Source: Clostridiaceae bacterium
GTDB lineage: Bacteria; Bacillota; Clostridia; Oscillospirales; Acutalibacteraceae
Assembly: GCA_016292455.1 (NCBI GenBank)
Contig: JAEDIL010000001.1
Coordinates: 30,582-94,581, forward strand
Direction of reading: 5' to 3'
Length of the DNA: 64,000 nt
Below the pieces are notes generated by a model. It made no database searches. It saw only the letters and a list, made by a program, of their open reading frames with translations, and was not told the origin of the DNA. Made by a program: the position numbers and the translations under genes. Each line of letters starts with the position of its first letter. Within the stretch, counting starts at the first letter, position 1. Positions 53,702 to 63,702 of the stretch are shown in pieces.

Positions 53702-54589
53702 TTAGAAGCAGATGTCTGCCATAATTCCGTAATGGTCTGAGAGATACATATTTTCAACGGTGTCTCTGATAATTTTGTACTGCTCAACCTCAGTACCCTT
53801 TGAAACAAAAATAAAGTCGATTGCCGAACTGTTGACTATGTCGCCTCTGCCGTAGTTATGAAAGGTCTTTCCGCTTTCGCTTGCTTTGGCAACAATGCGG
53901 CTGTCGTCAAGCACGGCAGTCATTTTTGCGTAGGTTTTGCTTTCTTCATCTGCGTTGAAATCACCGGTGCAGACAACCGGTCCGTAATTTGCAAGCTCCC
54001 CGACTTTTGAAAGAAGAACGTCAGCCTGACATACTCTTGCTCTTTCAAGAAGATGATCAAGGTGAGTATTGATGTGGGTATATATCTCGCCGGTCTGCTT
54101 GTTTCTGAGCGTTGCCCATGTGCAGATTCGCGGCATTGAGGAGCAGAAGAACTTTGAACCGGCAACCTGAGGAGTTTCGGAAAGCCAGATTGTACCCTCG
54201 TCAACAAGGTCAAACTTATCCCTGCGATAAAAAACAGCACTGTATTCCGTGTTCTTTGAGCTGTCGCGTCCAACGCCGACTCTTGCGTAGCTTTCGCCCA
54301 GCTCTGAATCGAGGATTGAAAGCCATTTTTCGGTGGCCTCCTGAACACCGAATGAGTCGGGAGCATAATTCCTGAGCGCGGCAGAGATGAACATTCCGCG
54401 GTTTTCAACTTTTCCGTAAACATCATCCTTGCAGCGAAGATTAAAGGAAACAACACGAACTGCGTTTCCGCTTTTTTCCGGCGCACCCGTAATTTCAATG
54501 CTTACCGGTGCATACAGACCCAAAGTCATCATAACGGCAAGAATGAGCGATAAAAATCTGACTTTTACTGAGTTTAATAACATATTCAT
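53702..54589 (-). CDS. Secreted or anchored endonuclease/exonuclease/phosphatase-fold protein
   Basis: A 295-residue protein with an N-terminal hydrophobic signal or anchor (about 10-28) and an EEP domain: VVSFNLRCKDD, FGVQEATEKW (metal Glu), NTHLDHLLERAR, VCTGDFNADEES and LSDHYGIMADI. It is the second EEP protein of the window but is of a different subgroup and lacks the amphipathic tail. It is first in an operon with GH2 and a sugar symporter, which suggests a phosphodiester or phosphate ester on a glycosylated substrate. GGGAGC precedes the ATG. Confidence 0.83.
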   Translation of the reverse strand: MNMLLNSVKVRFLSLILAVMMTLGLYAPVSIEITGAPEKSGNAVRVVSFNLRCKDDVYGKVENRGMFISAALRNYAPDSFGVQEATEKWLSILDSELGESYARVGVGRDSSKNTEYSAVFYRRDKFDLVDEGTIWLSETPQVAGSKFFCSSMPRICTWATLRNKQTGEIYTHINTHLDHLLERARVCQADVLLSKVGELANYGPVVCTGDFNADEESKTYAKMTAVLDDSRIVAKASESGKTFHNYGRGDIVNSSAIDFIFVSKGTEVEQYKIIRDTVENMYLSDHYGIMADICF

Positions 54590-54649
54590 AGAAACAGCTC
54601 CCTTTTATGTATTAAAATGTGCTAATCTATCGGCATTATATACAATAAA

Positions 54650-54678
54650 ATTGTACTATCAGTCCTTGTTTTTGTCAA
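54650..54678 (-). promoter_or_regulatory. Promoter of the EEP-GH2-symporter operon
   Basis: TTGACA, 17 bases, TACAAT on the minus strand, about 60 bases before the first ATG. The rest of 54590-54867 holds the tRNA terminator and an open stretch without a start codon. Confidence 0.85.
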
Positions 54679-54817
54679 GTTAAAGTTAGTTAAGGAGCGG
54701 TCGACAAATTACAGCAATCATCGCTTCGGTAAGCTTTTCGGTCAAAAAAGCATCAATATTAAACGCATAACTGCGGCAGAGGTTGAACCGAAAAAGGTCC
54801 CGGAAAAAACGGCGAAC

Positions 54818-54857
54818 AAAAAAACACCCGAAACCCTTTGTAAATAAAGGTTTCGGG
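54818..54857 (-). terminator. Intrinsic terminator of tRNA-Val
   Basis: CCCGAAACC and GGTTTCGGG form the stem and a T-run follows on the minus strand, 11 bases after the tRNA CCA. Confidence 0.85.
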
Positions 54858-54867
54858 AATACTTTTA

Positions 54868-54944
54868 TGGTGAGGACAAGTGGACTTGAACCACCGACCC
54901 CTTGCATGTCAAGCAAGTACTCTAACCAACTGAGCTATGCCCTC
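54868..54944 (-). tRNA. tRNA-Val (anticodon GAC)
   Basis: The 77-base cloverleaf has acceptor GAGGGCA/TGTCCTC with one G-U pair, D loop AGCTCAGTTGGTTAGAG, anticodon stem CTTGC/GCAAG with loop TTGACAT, T arm GGTGGTTCAAGTCCACT and an encoded CCA. Confidence 0.96.
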
Positions 54945-54973
54945 ATATAACGCCGTTCACAAGCGACTGGGAA

Positions 54974-55002
54974 ATAATACACTATTTTTCCATACTTGTC
55001 AA
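54974..55002 (-). promoter_or_regulatory. Promoter of tRNA-Val
   Basis: TTGACA, 17 bases, TATTAT on the minus strand, 30 bases before the mature 5' end. Confidence 0.85.
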
Positions 55003-55049
55003 GAGTAAAAACAAAAATAACCGAAGATCAGTAAAAACAGCCGAAGCAC

Positions 55050-55077
55050 AAAACCAAAAGCCGCCACAGGCGGCTTT
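55050..55077 (-). terminator. Intrinsic terminator of the 46-residue peptide gene
   Basis: AAAGCCGCC-TGT-GGCGGCTTT followed by TGGTTTT on the minus strand. Confidence 0.85.
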
Positions 55078-55084
55078 CAACAGA

Positions 55085-55225
55085 TTAAAGATACTTTACC
55101 AAAAAGTCAAGACCGATAATCGGAAGAATGGTTTTGAGAATACCCTTGATCATTTCAATGAATGAAGCAAAAATATCATTGCCGTTTTCCTCTGCCGGTG
55201 CCGTGGTGGTGATTTCGTTATCCAT
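55085..55225 (-). CDS. Small hydrophobic/amphipathic peptide, 46 residues
   Basis: A short gene starting MDNEITTTAPAEENGND, followed by a helix IFASFIEMIKGILKTILP and the end IIGLDFLVKYL. AAAGGAGG sits seven bases before the ATG, a promoter (TTGACT, 18 bases, TAGAAT) lies upstream and a terminator follows, so it is an independent gene. The acidic head and lysine-spaced Ile/Leu helix resemble the 40-residue peptide at 49873. No signal peptide is seen. Membrane-active or membrane-tethering roles are possible but unproven. Confidence 0.7.
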   Translation of the reverse strand: MDNEITTTAPAEENGNDIFASFIEMIKGILKTILPIIGLDFLVKYL

Positions 55226-55268
55226 GGTATTGCCTCCTTTTTGTGGTTTCTTGCCACTTATTTACTAG

Positions 55269-55298
55269 ATTCTACCATATATGCCGCCATGAAGTCAA
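55269..55298 (-). promoter_or_regulatory. Promoter of the 46-residue peptide gene
   Basis: TTGACT, 18 bases, TAGAAT on the minus strand, overlapping the last codons of the PBP gene. Confidence 0.7.
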
Positions 55299-56875
55299 TC
55301 ACCCGTAACAATATTTTCTGCAATCTTTCTGAATACCGGTGCACATTCAACGCTTCCGCCCTCGCCGTCCTCGTTCATCACAACAATGATATAGTGCGGA
55401 TTCTCCGCCGGAAAGAACCCTGCAAACCACGTCCGGCAGATTTCCCGTCCGTCCTCAAAAATTCCACTCTGCGCCGTTCCCGTTTTTCCGCAAAGCTTTA
55501 AAAGGCGGCTTTTAGCTTTTTGGGCGTTGCCTCCTGACACAACGGCAAGAAGCAGCTTTTTCATTTTTCTGACTGTATTGTCCGAAAGCACCCGTCGTTT
55601 TTCCCCTGACGGTGCTTTTTTAACAAGCCCGTCCTCGTTTGCAAGACCGTAAACTGCGGTAGGCTCAGAATAATAACCGGTGGCAATTGCATTATATGCG
55701 GCGGCAAGCTGAACCGGCGTAACCGAAAGCCTTCCCTGACCGAAAGAAAAATTTGCCCGTTCTCCCGGCAGGCGCAAAAGCTCACTTTCCGGCAGACAGC
55801 CCCTCGCACCGAGAACGTTTTCCGCGAGCTTTGTCTGCCTTTCAAACCCCAGATTACGGCAGAACAGCAGAAGCCCGTCTGTGTCAAGCCGTTCAATCAG
55901 GTTCACAAAATAGGTATTACATGAATTGCAAAGCGCCTGCTTCATTGTCTGCTCTCCATGCGCTTTTTCATTATAACAGGTGAAAACCGTGTCGCCGACT
56001 CTGCAGCTTCCCTTGCAGGTAAATTTCGTTTTCTCATCAATTCCGCTTTCGAGCGCGTATGAGGCAATGATGCTTTTGAAAACCGAGCCCGCGCTGTATG
56101 CTTCAAGCGTCTTGTTCACAAACGGCGACAGCTTCGACTTCAACGCGGCGGCAAGGTTGTTCCGGTCAAACGAGGGTTTGTTTGCCATTGCAAGAATCTC
56201 CCCGGTAAGAACGTGCATAACAACGGCACAGCCGCTTGTGATGCTGCTTTTTTCCAGCGCCGCTTCCGTCAGCTTCTGAATTCTGCCGTCAACGGTCAGA
56301 ACAACACCCGCTTTTGAAGAAAAGTTTTCGTCCCTGATTTCCTTGTCGAACCCTTGCAGCACCCGTCCTGCCGCGTCAACCTCAAAACTGACCGAAAGCT
56401 TTCCGCCGTTTTCCTTTAAATAATCGTTGTATCCCTTTTCAATTCCGGAAATGCCATTGCCGCTTTCCGGGTCAACATAGCCGACAAGCTGACATGCAAG
56501 GGACGAGTTATATCTTATCGGTATCTCAAATGTTCTGATATACTCGTTGTTTATCCTTTTTTTCACCTCAGCCGAAAAGGGACGTCCGCTTTCAACAATC
56601 TCTTTTGCTCTTTCCGTTCCGAAAAGCTCTCCAAGCGTCTTTTTTGTGCCGACGCCGGGAGTAAAAACGGCAACAAGGCGGCTTTCGCAGTCAACAAGCG
56701 GATTTAAGGCTCTGTCATAAATCTTTCCGCGTGAAGAACCGAGTTCAATTGTTTTTCTCCCCGCGCTTTGCGCCGCCGCGGAATAATCCCGTGCCGAGAT
56801 TGCAATAATTCTTACGGTCAGAAACAAAAGACAAAGCGAAAATAGTGAAAAAAGGCATACGGCGCGTTTTCTCAT
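55295..56875 (-). CDS. Class B penicillin-binding protein (transpeptidase)
   Basis: A 526-residue protein with an N-terminal membrane anchor (about 5-27), a PBP dimerisation region containing SSRGKIYDRALNPL, and the transpeptidase domain: active-site S264 in SAGSVFKSI (SxxK), SCN at 318-320 and KTG at 464-466. It cross-links peptidoglycan outside the membrane. It lacks the PASTA repeats of SpoVD/PBP2x and is short, so it may be a sporulation- or division-specific member; which one is not clear. AAGGAGAG precedes the ATG. Confidence 0.9.
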   Translation of the reverse strand: MRKRAVCLFSLFSLCLLFLTVRIIAISARDYSAAAQSAGRKTIELGSSRGKIYDRALNPLVDCESRLVAVFTPGVGTKKTLGELFGTERAKEIVESGRPFSAEVKKRINNEYIRTFEIPIRYNSSLACQLVGYVDPESGNGISGIEKGYNDYLKENGGKLSVSFEVDAAGRVLQGFDKEIRDENFSSKAGVVLTVDGRIQKLTEAALEKSSITSGCAVVMHVLTGEILAMANKPSFDRNNLAAALKSKLSPFVNKTLEAYSAGSVFKSIIASYALESGIDEKTKFTCKGSCRVGDTVFTCYNEKAHGEQTMKQALCNSCNTYFVNLIERLDTDGLLLFCRNLGFERQTKLAENVLGARGCLPESELLRLPGERANFSFGQGRLSVTPVQLAAAYNAIATGYYSEPTAVYGLANEDGLVKKAPSGEKRRVLSDNTVRKMKKLLLAVVSGGNAQKAKSRLLKLCGKTGTAQSGIFEDGREICRTWFAGFFPAENPHYIIVVMNEDGEGGSVECAPVFRKIAENIVTGD

Positions 56876-56990
56876 GTTCTGCTCTCCTTATACTATCATT
56901 TATCTGTTATTCCTGTAATATTATTTCAAGAGGCACTTTTTTGAATTCAGAAACTTTTTTAAAAAAACTTCCATTATTTTCAAAAAAGAC

Positions 56991-57018
56991 TTGATTTTTC
57001 AAAAAAAATGGCTACAAT
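56991..57018 (+). promoter_or_regulatory. Promoter of groESL
   Basis: TTGATT, 16 bases, TACAAT immediately before the CIRCE element. Confidence 0.75.
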
Positions 57019-57023
57019 ATACA

Positions 57024-57050
57024 TTAGCACTCAGAGATAGCGAGTGCTAA
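57024..57050 (+). promoter_or_regulatory. CIRCE operator (HrcA binding site)
   Basis: Exact TTAGCACTC-N9-GAGTGCTAA, over the transcription start region of groESL. It implies repression by HrcA, which is not encoded in this window. Confidence 0.97.
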
Positions 57051-57084
57051 AAATTAGCAATGTAATGATTGGAGGATAAATTCT

Positions 57085-57369
57085 ATGAAAATTAAACCAC
57101 TTCTTGACAGAGTTGTTCTGAAACCCACCGAAATTGAAGAAACCACCAAAAGCGGTTTCATTCTCACCAGCGCTTCGCAGGAAAAGCCCCAGTTTTCAGA
57201 GGTTGTTGCCGTCGGTCCCGGCGGAGTTGTTGACGGAAAAGACGTTGAAATGTATGTTCATGTAGGCGACAAGGTAATCGCCGGCAAATACTCCGGCACC
57301 GAAGTCAAGGTTGATGACGTTGAATATACCATCGTACGTCAGAGCGACATTCTTGCAATTGTTGAATAA
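57085..57369 (+). CDS. groES: Co-chaperonin GroES
   Basis: The 94-residue lid of the GroEL chamber. It begins IKPLLDRVVLKPTE, has the mobile loop TTKSGFILTSAS and ends YTIVRQSDILAIVE. TGGAGGA precedes the ATG. It is the first gene of the CIRCE-controlled operon, 18 bases before groEL. Confidence 0.98.
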   Translation: MKIKPLLDRVVLKPTEIEETTKSGFILTSASQEKPQFSEVVAVGPGGVVDGKDVEMYVHVGDKVIAGKYSGTEVKVDDVEYTIVRQSDILAIVE

Positions 57370-57372
57370 TAA

Positions 57373-59025
<1,653 letters not shown>

Positions 59026-59040
59026 TTCGTCATTCTAAGG

Positions 59041-59077
59041 AACCGCACGGTTGTTTCATTCAGCCGTGCGGTTTTCT
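59041..59077 (+). terminator. Intrinsic terminator of groESL
   Basis: AACCGCACGG and CCGTGCGGTT form the stem with a 13-base loop and TTCTT tail. Confidence 0.8.
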
Positions 59078-59158
59078 TATGTTATGCACAATATCCATTT
59101 GTTTCATGGTAAATTATTCATTATTTTGCGCAAATCTGCAAAAAAATGCAAAACGTCC

Positions 59159-59187
59159 TTGACTTTTGTGAATAACAGTGCTAGAAT
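59159..59187 (+). promoter_or_regulatory. Promoter of the amino acid ABC transporter operon
   Basis: TTGACT, 17 bases, TAGAAT, 32 bases before the first ATG. Confidence 0.8.
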
Positions 59188-59218
59188 AGCCTCGCAATCA
59201 ATTTAGGAGGTAATAAAA

Positions 59219-60025
59219 ATGAAAAAAGTATTGGCACTCGTTCTCGCAGCACTTTTGGTTTTTGCCTTTGTTGCCTGCGGAAATTCCAGCACAAACGAAT
59301 CCACCTCAGCTCCTGCAGGTTCTTCCGACGCTGCTGAAAAGAAAACCCTTGTAATGGCTACAAACGCAAACTTCCCGCCCTATGAATTCAAGGACGGCGA
59401 CAGCTATGCAGGCATTGACATTGAAATCGCAGGAAAAATTGCTGAAAAACTCGGCATGACACTCGAAATCAAGGACGTTGAATTCGGAACCATCATCGGC
59501 GGCGTTCAGACCGGCAAGTTCGATATGGGCATGGCAGGTATGACAGTTACCGACGAAAGACTCAAGAGCGTCAATTTCTCTGATTCTTATGCAACCGGAA
59601 TTCAGGTTGTTATCGTTACCGAGGATTCCGCAATCAAGAGCATCGACGACCTTAAAGGCGACGGCTCAATGAAGATCGGCGTTCAGCAGGACACCACCGG
59701 CGACATTTACGCTTCGGATACAGTTGAAAACGGCGGCTACGGTGAAGAAAATGTTACCCGTTATAAGAACGGTGCAGACGCTGTTCAGGCTCTCAAAGCC
59801 GGAAAAGTCAGCGCTGTCATCATCGACAATGAGCCCGCAAAGAACTTTGTAAGCGCTAACGAAGGTCTTGCAATTCTTGACGGCGAATGGGTCAAGGAAA
59901 ATTATGCAATCGCAATTGCCAAGGAGAACACTGAGCTTCTCACTCAGGTCAACAACGCTCTCAAAGAGCTCACCGCTGACGGCACAGTCAAGGCAATCGT
60001 TGACAAGTATATCCCCGCTGAATAA
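59219..60025 (+). CDS. Polar amino acid ABC transporter substrate-binding lipoprotein
   Basis: A 268-residue lipoprotein with a lipobox VACG (lipidated C20), a Ser/Thr-rich linker and a family 3 periplasmic-binding domain (MATNANFPPYEFKDGD, YAGIDIEIAGKIAEKLGM, GMAGMTVTDERLKSVNFS). It captures a polar amino acid outside the cell; the arginine and acid pattern fits glutamine, cystine or a basic amino acid and cannot be narrowed here. Followed by its permease and ATPase genes. Confidence 0.95.
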   Translation: MKKVLALVLAALLVFAFVACGNSSTNESTSAPAGSSDAAEKKTLVMATNANFPPYEFKDGDSYAGIDIEIAGKIAEKLGMTLEIKDVEFGTIIGGVQTGKFDMGMAGMTVTDERLKSVNFSDSYATGIQVVIVTEDSAIKSIDDLKGDGSMKIGVQQDTTGDIYASDTVENGGYGEENVTRYKNGADAVQALKAGKVSAVIIDNEPAKNFVSANEGLAILDGEWVKENYAIAIAKENTELLTQVNNALKELTADGTVKAIVDKYIPAE

Positions 60026-60110
60026 GGAAATTTTTAACTTGCTATAAAAGGGAGCGGAAATTCTCCGCTTCCTTTTTTGATACAATATTATTTTTCGAGG
60101 AGGTATAAAA

Positions 60111-60845
60111 GTGAAGGAATGGTTTGCTCAATTCGTTGAAAAATTAAACAATTGCTTCATAGCCAACGGCTATTGGAAGTGGCTGGTTGAAGGCTTCAAA
60201 AACTCGCTTATCATCACATTCTTCGCTCTGCTCATCGGCTTTGTGATAGGCGTTATCCTGGCAATGATCCGTTCTTCCTATGACAAAAACGAAGAATCGC
60301 TGAAACTGCGGGGCGGCTTTGGCTTTTGGATTTTCAAAGTTCTCAACACAATCTGCAAGGTATACATCACCATTATCAGAGGTGTTCCCGTTGTTGTTCA
60401 GCTCATGATCTGGTATTTTGTCATCCTTGTTTCACAGGACAACGGAGTTATAGTTGCAATTGCCGCTTTCGGCTTCAACTCGGCTGCCTACGTTGCCGAA
60501 ATATTCAGGGGCGGCATAATGTCAATTGATAAAGGTCAGTTTGAAGCAGGACGTTCCCTTGGCTTCGGCTATGTCAGAACAATGAATAACATCGTTATTC
60601 CACAGACAATAAAAACTGTTCTTCCGACTCTCCTCAACGAAGCAATTGCCCTTCTGAAAGAAACGTCAGTTGCCGGCTATGTCGGAATCACAGATCTGAC
60701 AAAAGCAGGCGACCAGATCAGAGGTCGCACCTTTGAGGCGTTTATACCTCTTCTTGCCGTCGCCGCAATCTACCTTTTGACGGTTATTGTTCTCACTTCC
60801 GTTTTCACGGCACTTGAAAGGAGGCTGCGTAGAAATGAGCGCTGA
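60111..60845 (+). CDS. Amino acid ABC transporter permease (HisMQ type)
   Basis: A 244-residue permease with about five helices and the coupling-loop EAA motif [21 protein letters not shown] that contacts the ATPase. [19 protein letters not shown] is the usual N-terminal helix of the family. The start is GTG 60111 behind GAGGAGGTATAAAA. One permease gene implies a homodimer. The end overlaps the ATPase gene by 11 bases. Confidence 0.94.
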   Translation: MKEWFAQFVEKLNNCFIANGYWKWLVEGFKNSLIITFFALLIGFVIGVILAMIRSSYDKNEESLKLRGGFGFWIFKVLNTICKVYITIIRGVPVVVQLMIWYFVILVSQDNGVIVAIAAFGFNSAAYVAEIFRGGIMSIDKGQFEAGRSLGFGYVRTMNNIVIPQTIKTVLPTLLNEAIALLKETSVAGYVGITDLTKAGDQIRGRTFEAFIPLLAVAAIYLLTVIVLTSVFTALERRLRRNER

Positions 60846-61584
60846 CAATGTTCTTATTCACGTTGAAGAACTCAAAAAGTATTATCTCGGCGGAAAGGTC
60901 AAGGCTCTTGACGGCGTAAACTGCGACATTCACAACGGCGAAGTTCTCGTTATTATCGGACCCTCCGGAAGCGGAAAGTCAACGCTTCTGCGTTCGCTGA
61001 ACCTCCTTGAAATTCCGACAAGCGGAAAAATCATATTTGACGGTCAGGACATAACTGACCCGAAGACCAAAATCAACCTCCACCGCCGGAAAATGGGGAT
61101 GGTATTCCAGCATTTTAACCTTTTCCCGAACATGACTGTCCTGAAAAACATGACCAGTGCTCCGGTTCAGCTCCTTAAAAAGAGCAAGGCTGACGCCGAG
61201 AAAAAGGCAATGGAGCTGCTTGAAAGGGTCGGACTTGCCGACAGAGCAAACGACTATCCCAGCCAGCTTTCCGGCGGACAGAAGCAGCGTGTTGCAATTG
61301 TCCGCGCGCTCTGTATGGAGCCTGAGGTCATGCTCTTTGATGAGCCAACGAGTGCCCTTGACCCCGAAATGGTCGGAGAGGTTCTTGACGTTATGAAAGA
61401 GCTTGCACACGAGGGTATGACCATGGCAGTTGTTACCCACGAAATGGGCTTTGCCAGAGAGGTTGCTTCAAGAGTCATCTTCATGGACGAAGGAAAAATT
61501 CTTGAAGAGGGAAGTCCGGAAGAGATTTTCTCAAATCCTCAGAACCCGAGAACAAAGGACTTCCTTTCAAAGGTTATCGTATAA
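60835..61584 (+). CDS. Amino acid ABC transporter ATP-binding protein
   Basis: A 249-residue ATPase of the GlnQ/HisP type. Walker [10 protein letters not shown] (42-50), Q-loop [13 protein letters not shown], signature LSGGQKQR, Walker [13 protein letters not shown] and the H-loop VTHEMGFA are complete. ATG 60835 lies after AAAGGAGG; the frame to 60787 is inside the permease gene. Confidence 0.97.
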   Translation: MSADNVLIHVEELKKYYLGGKVKALDGVNCDIHNGEVLVIIGPSGSGKSTLLRSLNLLEIPTSGKIIFDGQDITDPKTKINLHRRKMGMVFQHFNLFPNMTVLKNMTSAPVQLLKKSKADAEKKAMELLERVGLADRANDYPSQLSGGQKQRVAIVRALCMEPEVMLFDEPTSALDPEMVGEVLDVMKELAHEGMTMAVVTHEMGFAREVASRVIFMDEGKILEEGSPEEIFSNPQNPRTKDFLSKVIV

Positions 61585-61592
61585 TACATTTT

Positions 61593-61626
61593 GGGACTGC
61601 TCTGTTTTCAGAACAGTCCTTTTGTT
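61593..61626 (+). terminator. Intrinsic terminator of the ABC transporter operon
   Basis: GGACTG-CTCTG and CAGA-ACAGTCC arms around a TTTT loop, followed by TTTTGTTT. Confidence 0.8.
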
Positions 61627-61710
61627 TCGGCGTTAACCAAAAACACAGCATAGCAAGGCATATTCTAACACTATCTTGACTTGCATTTTCTGAAAATCAC
61701 AGCATAAATA

Positions 61711-61739
61711 TTGACAACCAATTTAAAATAGACTATACT
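61711..61739 (+). promoter_or_regulatory. Promoter of the DUF2752 gene pair
   Basis: TTGACA, 17 bases, TATACT, 41 bases before the ATG. Confidence 0.75.
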
Positions 61740-61779
61740 GAATAAAATGTTGAGAATCTTGATTCGGTAGTTTAAAGTG

Positions 61780-62199
61780 ATGAACAGATATTTTAAAATA
61801 AAAAAACATAAACTGTTTTCTGAAATTTTAACGGTCGTCTTGCTTCTTATCTTTGCTCTCTTTTGGGTCATATTCATCGGCTGTCCTCTCAGACGCATTT
61901 TCGGCATCCCTTGCGCAGGATGCGGCATGACAAGGGCAGTGTCCGCGCTTTTTCACGGCGAGTTTTCTTTGGCGTGGCACTATCATCCGCTTGTTTATTT
62001 TCTTCCGGTCGTTTTTACCGCAATTATGTTTCAGAAGAAAATGTCAAAAAAATTGCTCGTTGTTTTTTGGAGCACAGTTTTCACGGTTTTTACAGCCGTC
62101 TATCTTGTCAGACTTTTTGGCGGAAGTAATGTGGTCTGCTTTGATTTTGCAAATAGTGCTGTTTACAGCTTGTTTGATACATTATTTCAGGAGGTTTAA
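61780..62199 (+). CDS. DUF2752 family membrane protein
   Basis: A 139-residue protein with three membrane helices and the DUF2752 signature: CPLRRIFGIPCAGCGMTRA (C35, C45, C48) followed by HGEFSLAWHYHPL. The conserved cysteines and histidines hint at metal or redox chemistry but the function is unknown. A GTG precedes the ATG at 61780; the ribosome site is weak. It is translationally close to the next gene, whose ribosome site covers this gene's stop. Confidence 0.85.
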   Translation: MNRYFKIKKHKLFSEILTVVLLLIFALFWVIFIGCPLRRIFGIPCAGCGMTRAVSALFHGEFSLAWHYHPLVYFLPVVFTAIMFQKKMSKKLLVVFWSTVFTVFTAVYLVRLFGGSNVVCFDFANSAVYSLFDTLFQEV

Positions 62200-62202
62200 A
62201 AA

Positions 62203-62634
62203 ATGGGAAAATCAATTACTGTCGGTCTCAATCCCGGATATGATCTCGGCGCTATCCTTGCAGCAGCAGACCAGCAGCTCAAAGCTCAGGGTTATGAAAC
62301 AACGCTTACCATTATGAATCAGAACTGCGCCGCCCTCGTTGTCAAGAAGGATAGGGACGGAATCAAGAACATCATCGGTATGGGCGTTGAATGCCAGGTT
62401 AACATCAACATTTTCAACGGCAACACCATGACTGTCAATATTGAAAGCGAATGGACCAACAAGATCATAGCCGTTGCAGTCGGCTGGTTCTTGTGCCTCA
62501 TTCCGTTCATCACCGGAATCATTGGCTGCTCTAATCAGAGCTCGCTCCCGAACAAAATCGGTCAGGTGATTCAGTCATCGGCTGCCAGCGGAGGCATGAA
62601 TCAGCAGTATCCTCAACCGCCGTATCAGCAGTAA
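62203..62634 (+). CDS. Small membrane protein of unknown function, partner of DUF2752
   Basis: A 143-residue protein without a signal peptide. The first ~85 residues look like a compact soluble domain (DLGAILAAADQQLKAQGYE, with VKKDRDGIKNIIG), then a membrane hairpin or helix (IIAVAVGWFLCLIPFITGIIG), and a tail rich in Gln/Pro (NQQYPQPPYQQ). Such tails occur in proteins that carry or precede DUF2752-type units. I do not recognise the N-terminal domain. CAGGAGG lies before the ATG, across the previous stop. Confidence 0.6.
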   Translation: MGKSITVGLNPGYDLGAILAAADQQLKAQGYETTLTIMNQNCAALVVKKDRDGIKNIIGMGVECQVNINIFNGNTMTVNIESEWTNKIIAVAVGWFLCLIPFITGIIGCSNQSSLPNKIGQVIQSSAASGGMNQQYPQPPYQQ

Positions 62635-62642
62635 AAAAACAG

Positions 62643-62678
62643 AAAACGGAGCTGTCGCTTGTGAACAGCTCCGTTTTT
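62643..62678 (+). terminator. Terminator shared by the DUF2752 pair and asnA
   Basis: AAAACGGAGCTG and CAGCTCCGTTTT form a 12-base stem flanked by A and T runs. Confidence 0.85.
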
Positions 62679-62682
62679 ATTA

Positions 62683-63684
62683 TTACAGCAGCGGTGCGCC
62701 ATGCTCCTTGCAGTATTTCACAGTTTCGGCGTCCCAATATGAAGACTGAACCTCTCCGATATGCGCCTTGCGCAGGAAGAACATGCACATTCTCGACTGA
62801 CCTATTCCTCCGCCGATTGTGAGAGGAAGCTCACCGTTCAGGAGAGCCTTGTGGAACGGGAGGTTTTTCCTGTCCTCGCAGCCTGCAATTTTCAGCTGAC
62901 GCTCCATCGCTTCCTCGTCAACGCGGATACCCATTGACGAAAGCTCAAAAGCAATGTCAAGAACCGGATAGTAAACGATTATATCACCGTTGAGGTTCCA
63001 ATCATCGTAATCCGGCGCTCTGCCGTCGTGCGGCTTGCCGTCTTTGAGTGCACCGCCGATTTTCATAAGAAAAATCGCGCCGTATTCCTTTGCTGCCATA
63101 TACTCGCGCTCTTTCCTTGAAAGCTCGGGATACTTTTCTTCAAGTTCATCGGTAGTGACAAAGTGAATCTTTTCCGGAAGAAGGCTTCCGATAAAATTAT
63201 ACTCCTTTGTGATGTAATATTCGGTATGTCTGAGTGCGGCATAGATAAGCTTGACTGTCTTTTTGAGCGTATCTATGTTGCGCTGAGAAGCGGAAATAAT
63301 CTTTTCCCAGTCCCACTGGTCAACAAAGATTGAGTGAATGTTGTCAAGCTCCTCGTCGCGGCGGATTGCGTTCATATCGGTATAAAGTCCTTCGTTTTCC
63401 CCGAAGCCGTACATTCTGAGCGCATATCTCTTCCACTTTGCAAGAGAATGAACAATTTCAAAATTCTCGCCGCTCAGAAGGTCAAAGGAAACCGGGCGCT
63501 CGGTTCCGTTAAGGTTGTCGTTCATGCCGCTTGAAGCATCAACAAAAAGCGGGGCGGAAACTCGCGTGAGATTCAGCTCAATTGCAAGGTCGCGCTCAAA
63601 AAAGTCCTTGACCTTTTTGATTGCCTGCTCGGTCTCTCTGAGTGTCAGATGAGACGAATAGTTTTCGGGAATATAACAAGCCAT
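62683..63684 (-). CDS. asnA: Aspartate-ammonia ligase
   Basis: The 333-residue ammonia-dependent asparagine synthetase, close in length to E. coli AsnA (330). The class II synthetase-like fold shows SAPLFVDASSGMNDNLNG, VHSLAKWKRYAL, GLYTDMNAIRRDE, HSIFVDQWDWEK and the C-terminal GGGIGQSRMCMFFL. ATG 63684 (MACYIPENY) has GGTGG eight bases upstream; the ATG at 63699 has no site. It is alone, behind a promoter with a striking dyad. Confidence 0.97.
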   Translation of the reverse strand: MACYIPENYSSHLTLRETEQAIKKVKDFFERDLAIELNLTRVSAPLFVDASSGMNDNLNGTERPVSFDLLSGENFEIVHSLAKWKRYALRMYGFGENEGLYTDMNAIRRDEELDNIHSIFVDQWDWEKIISASQRNIDTLKKTVKLIYAALRHTEYYITKEYNFIGSLLPEKIHFVTTDELEEKYPELSRKEREYMAAKEYGAIFLMKIGGALKDGKPHDGRAPDYDDWNLNGDIIVYYPVLDIAFELSSMGIRVDEEAMERQLKIAGCEDRKNLPFHKALLNGELPLTIGGGIGQSRMCMFFLRKAHIGEVQSSYWDAETVKYCKEHGAPLL

Positions 63685-63702
63685 AAACTGCACCACCATA
63701 AT

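Noticed and set aside
54686..54916. 76-codon minus-strand frame across tRNA-Val
   Set aside because: It reads through the tRNA and its terminator, so it cannot be a separate gene.
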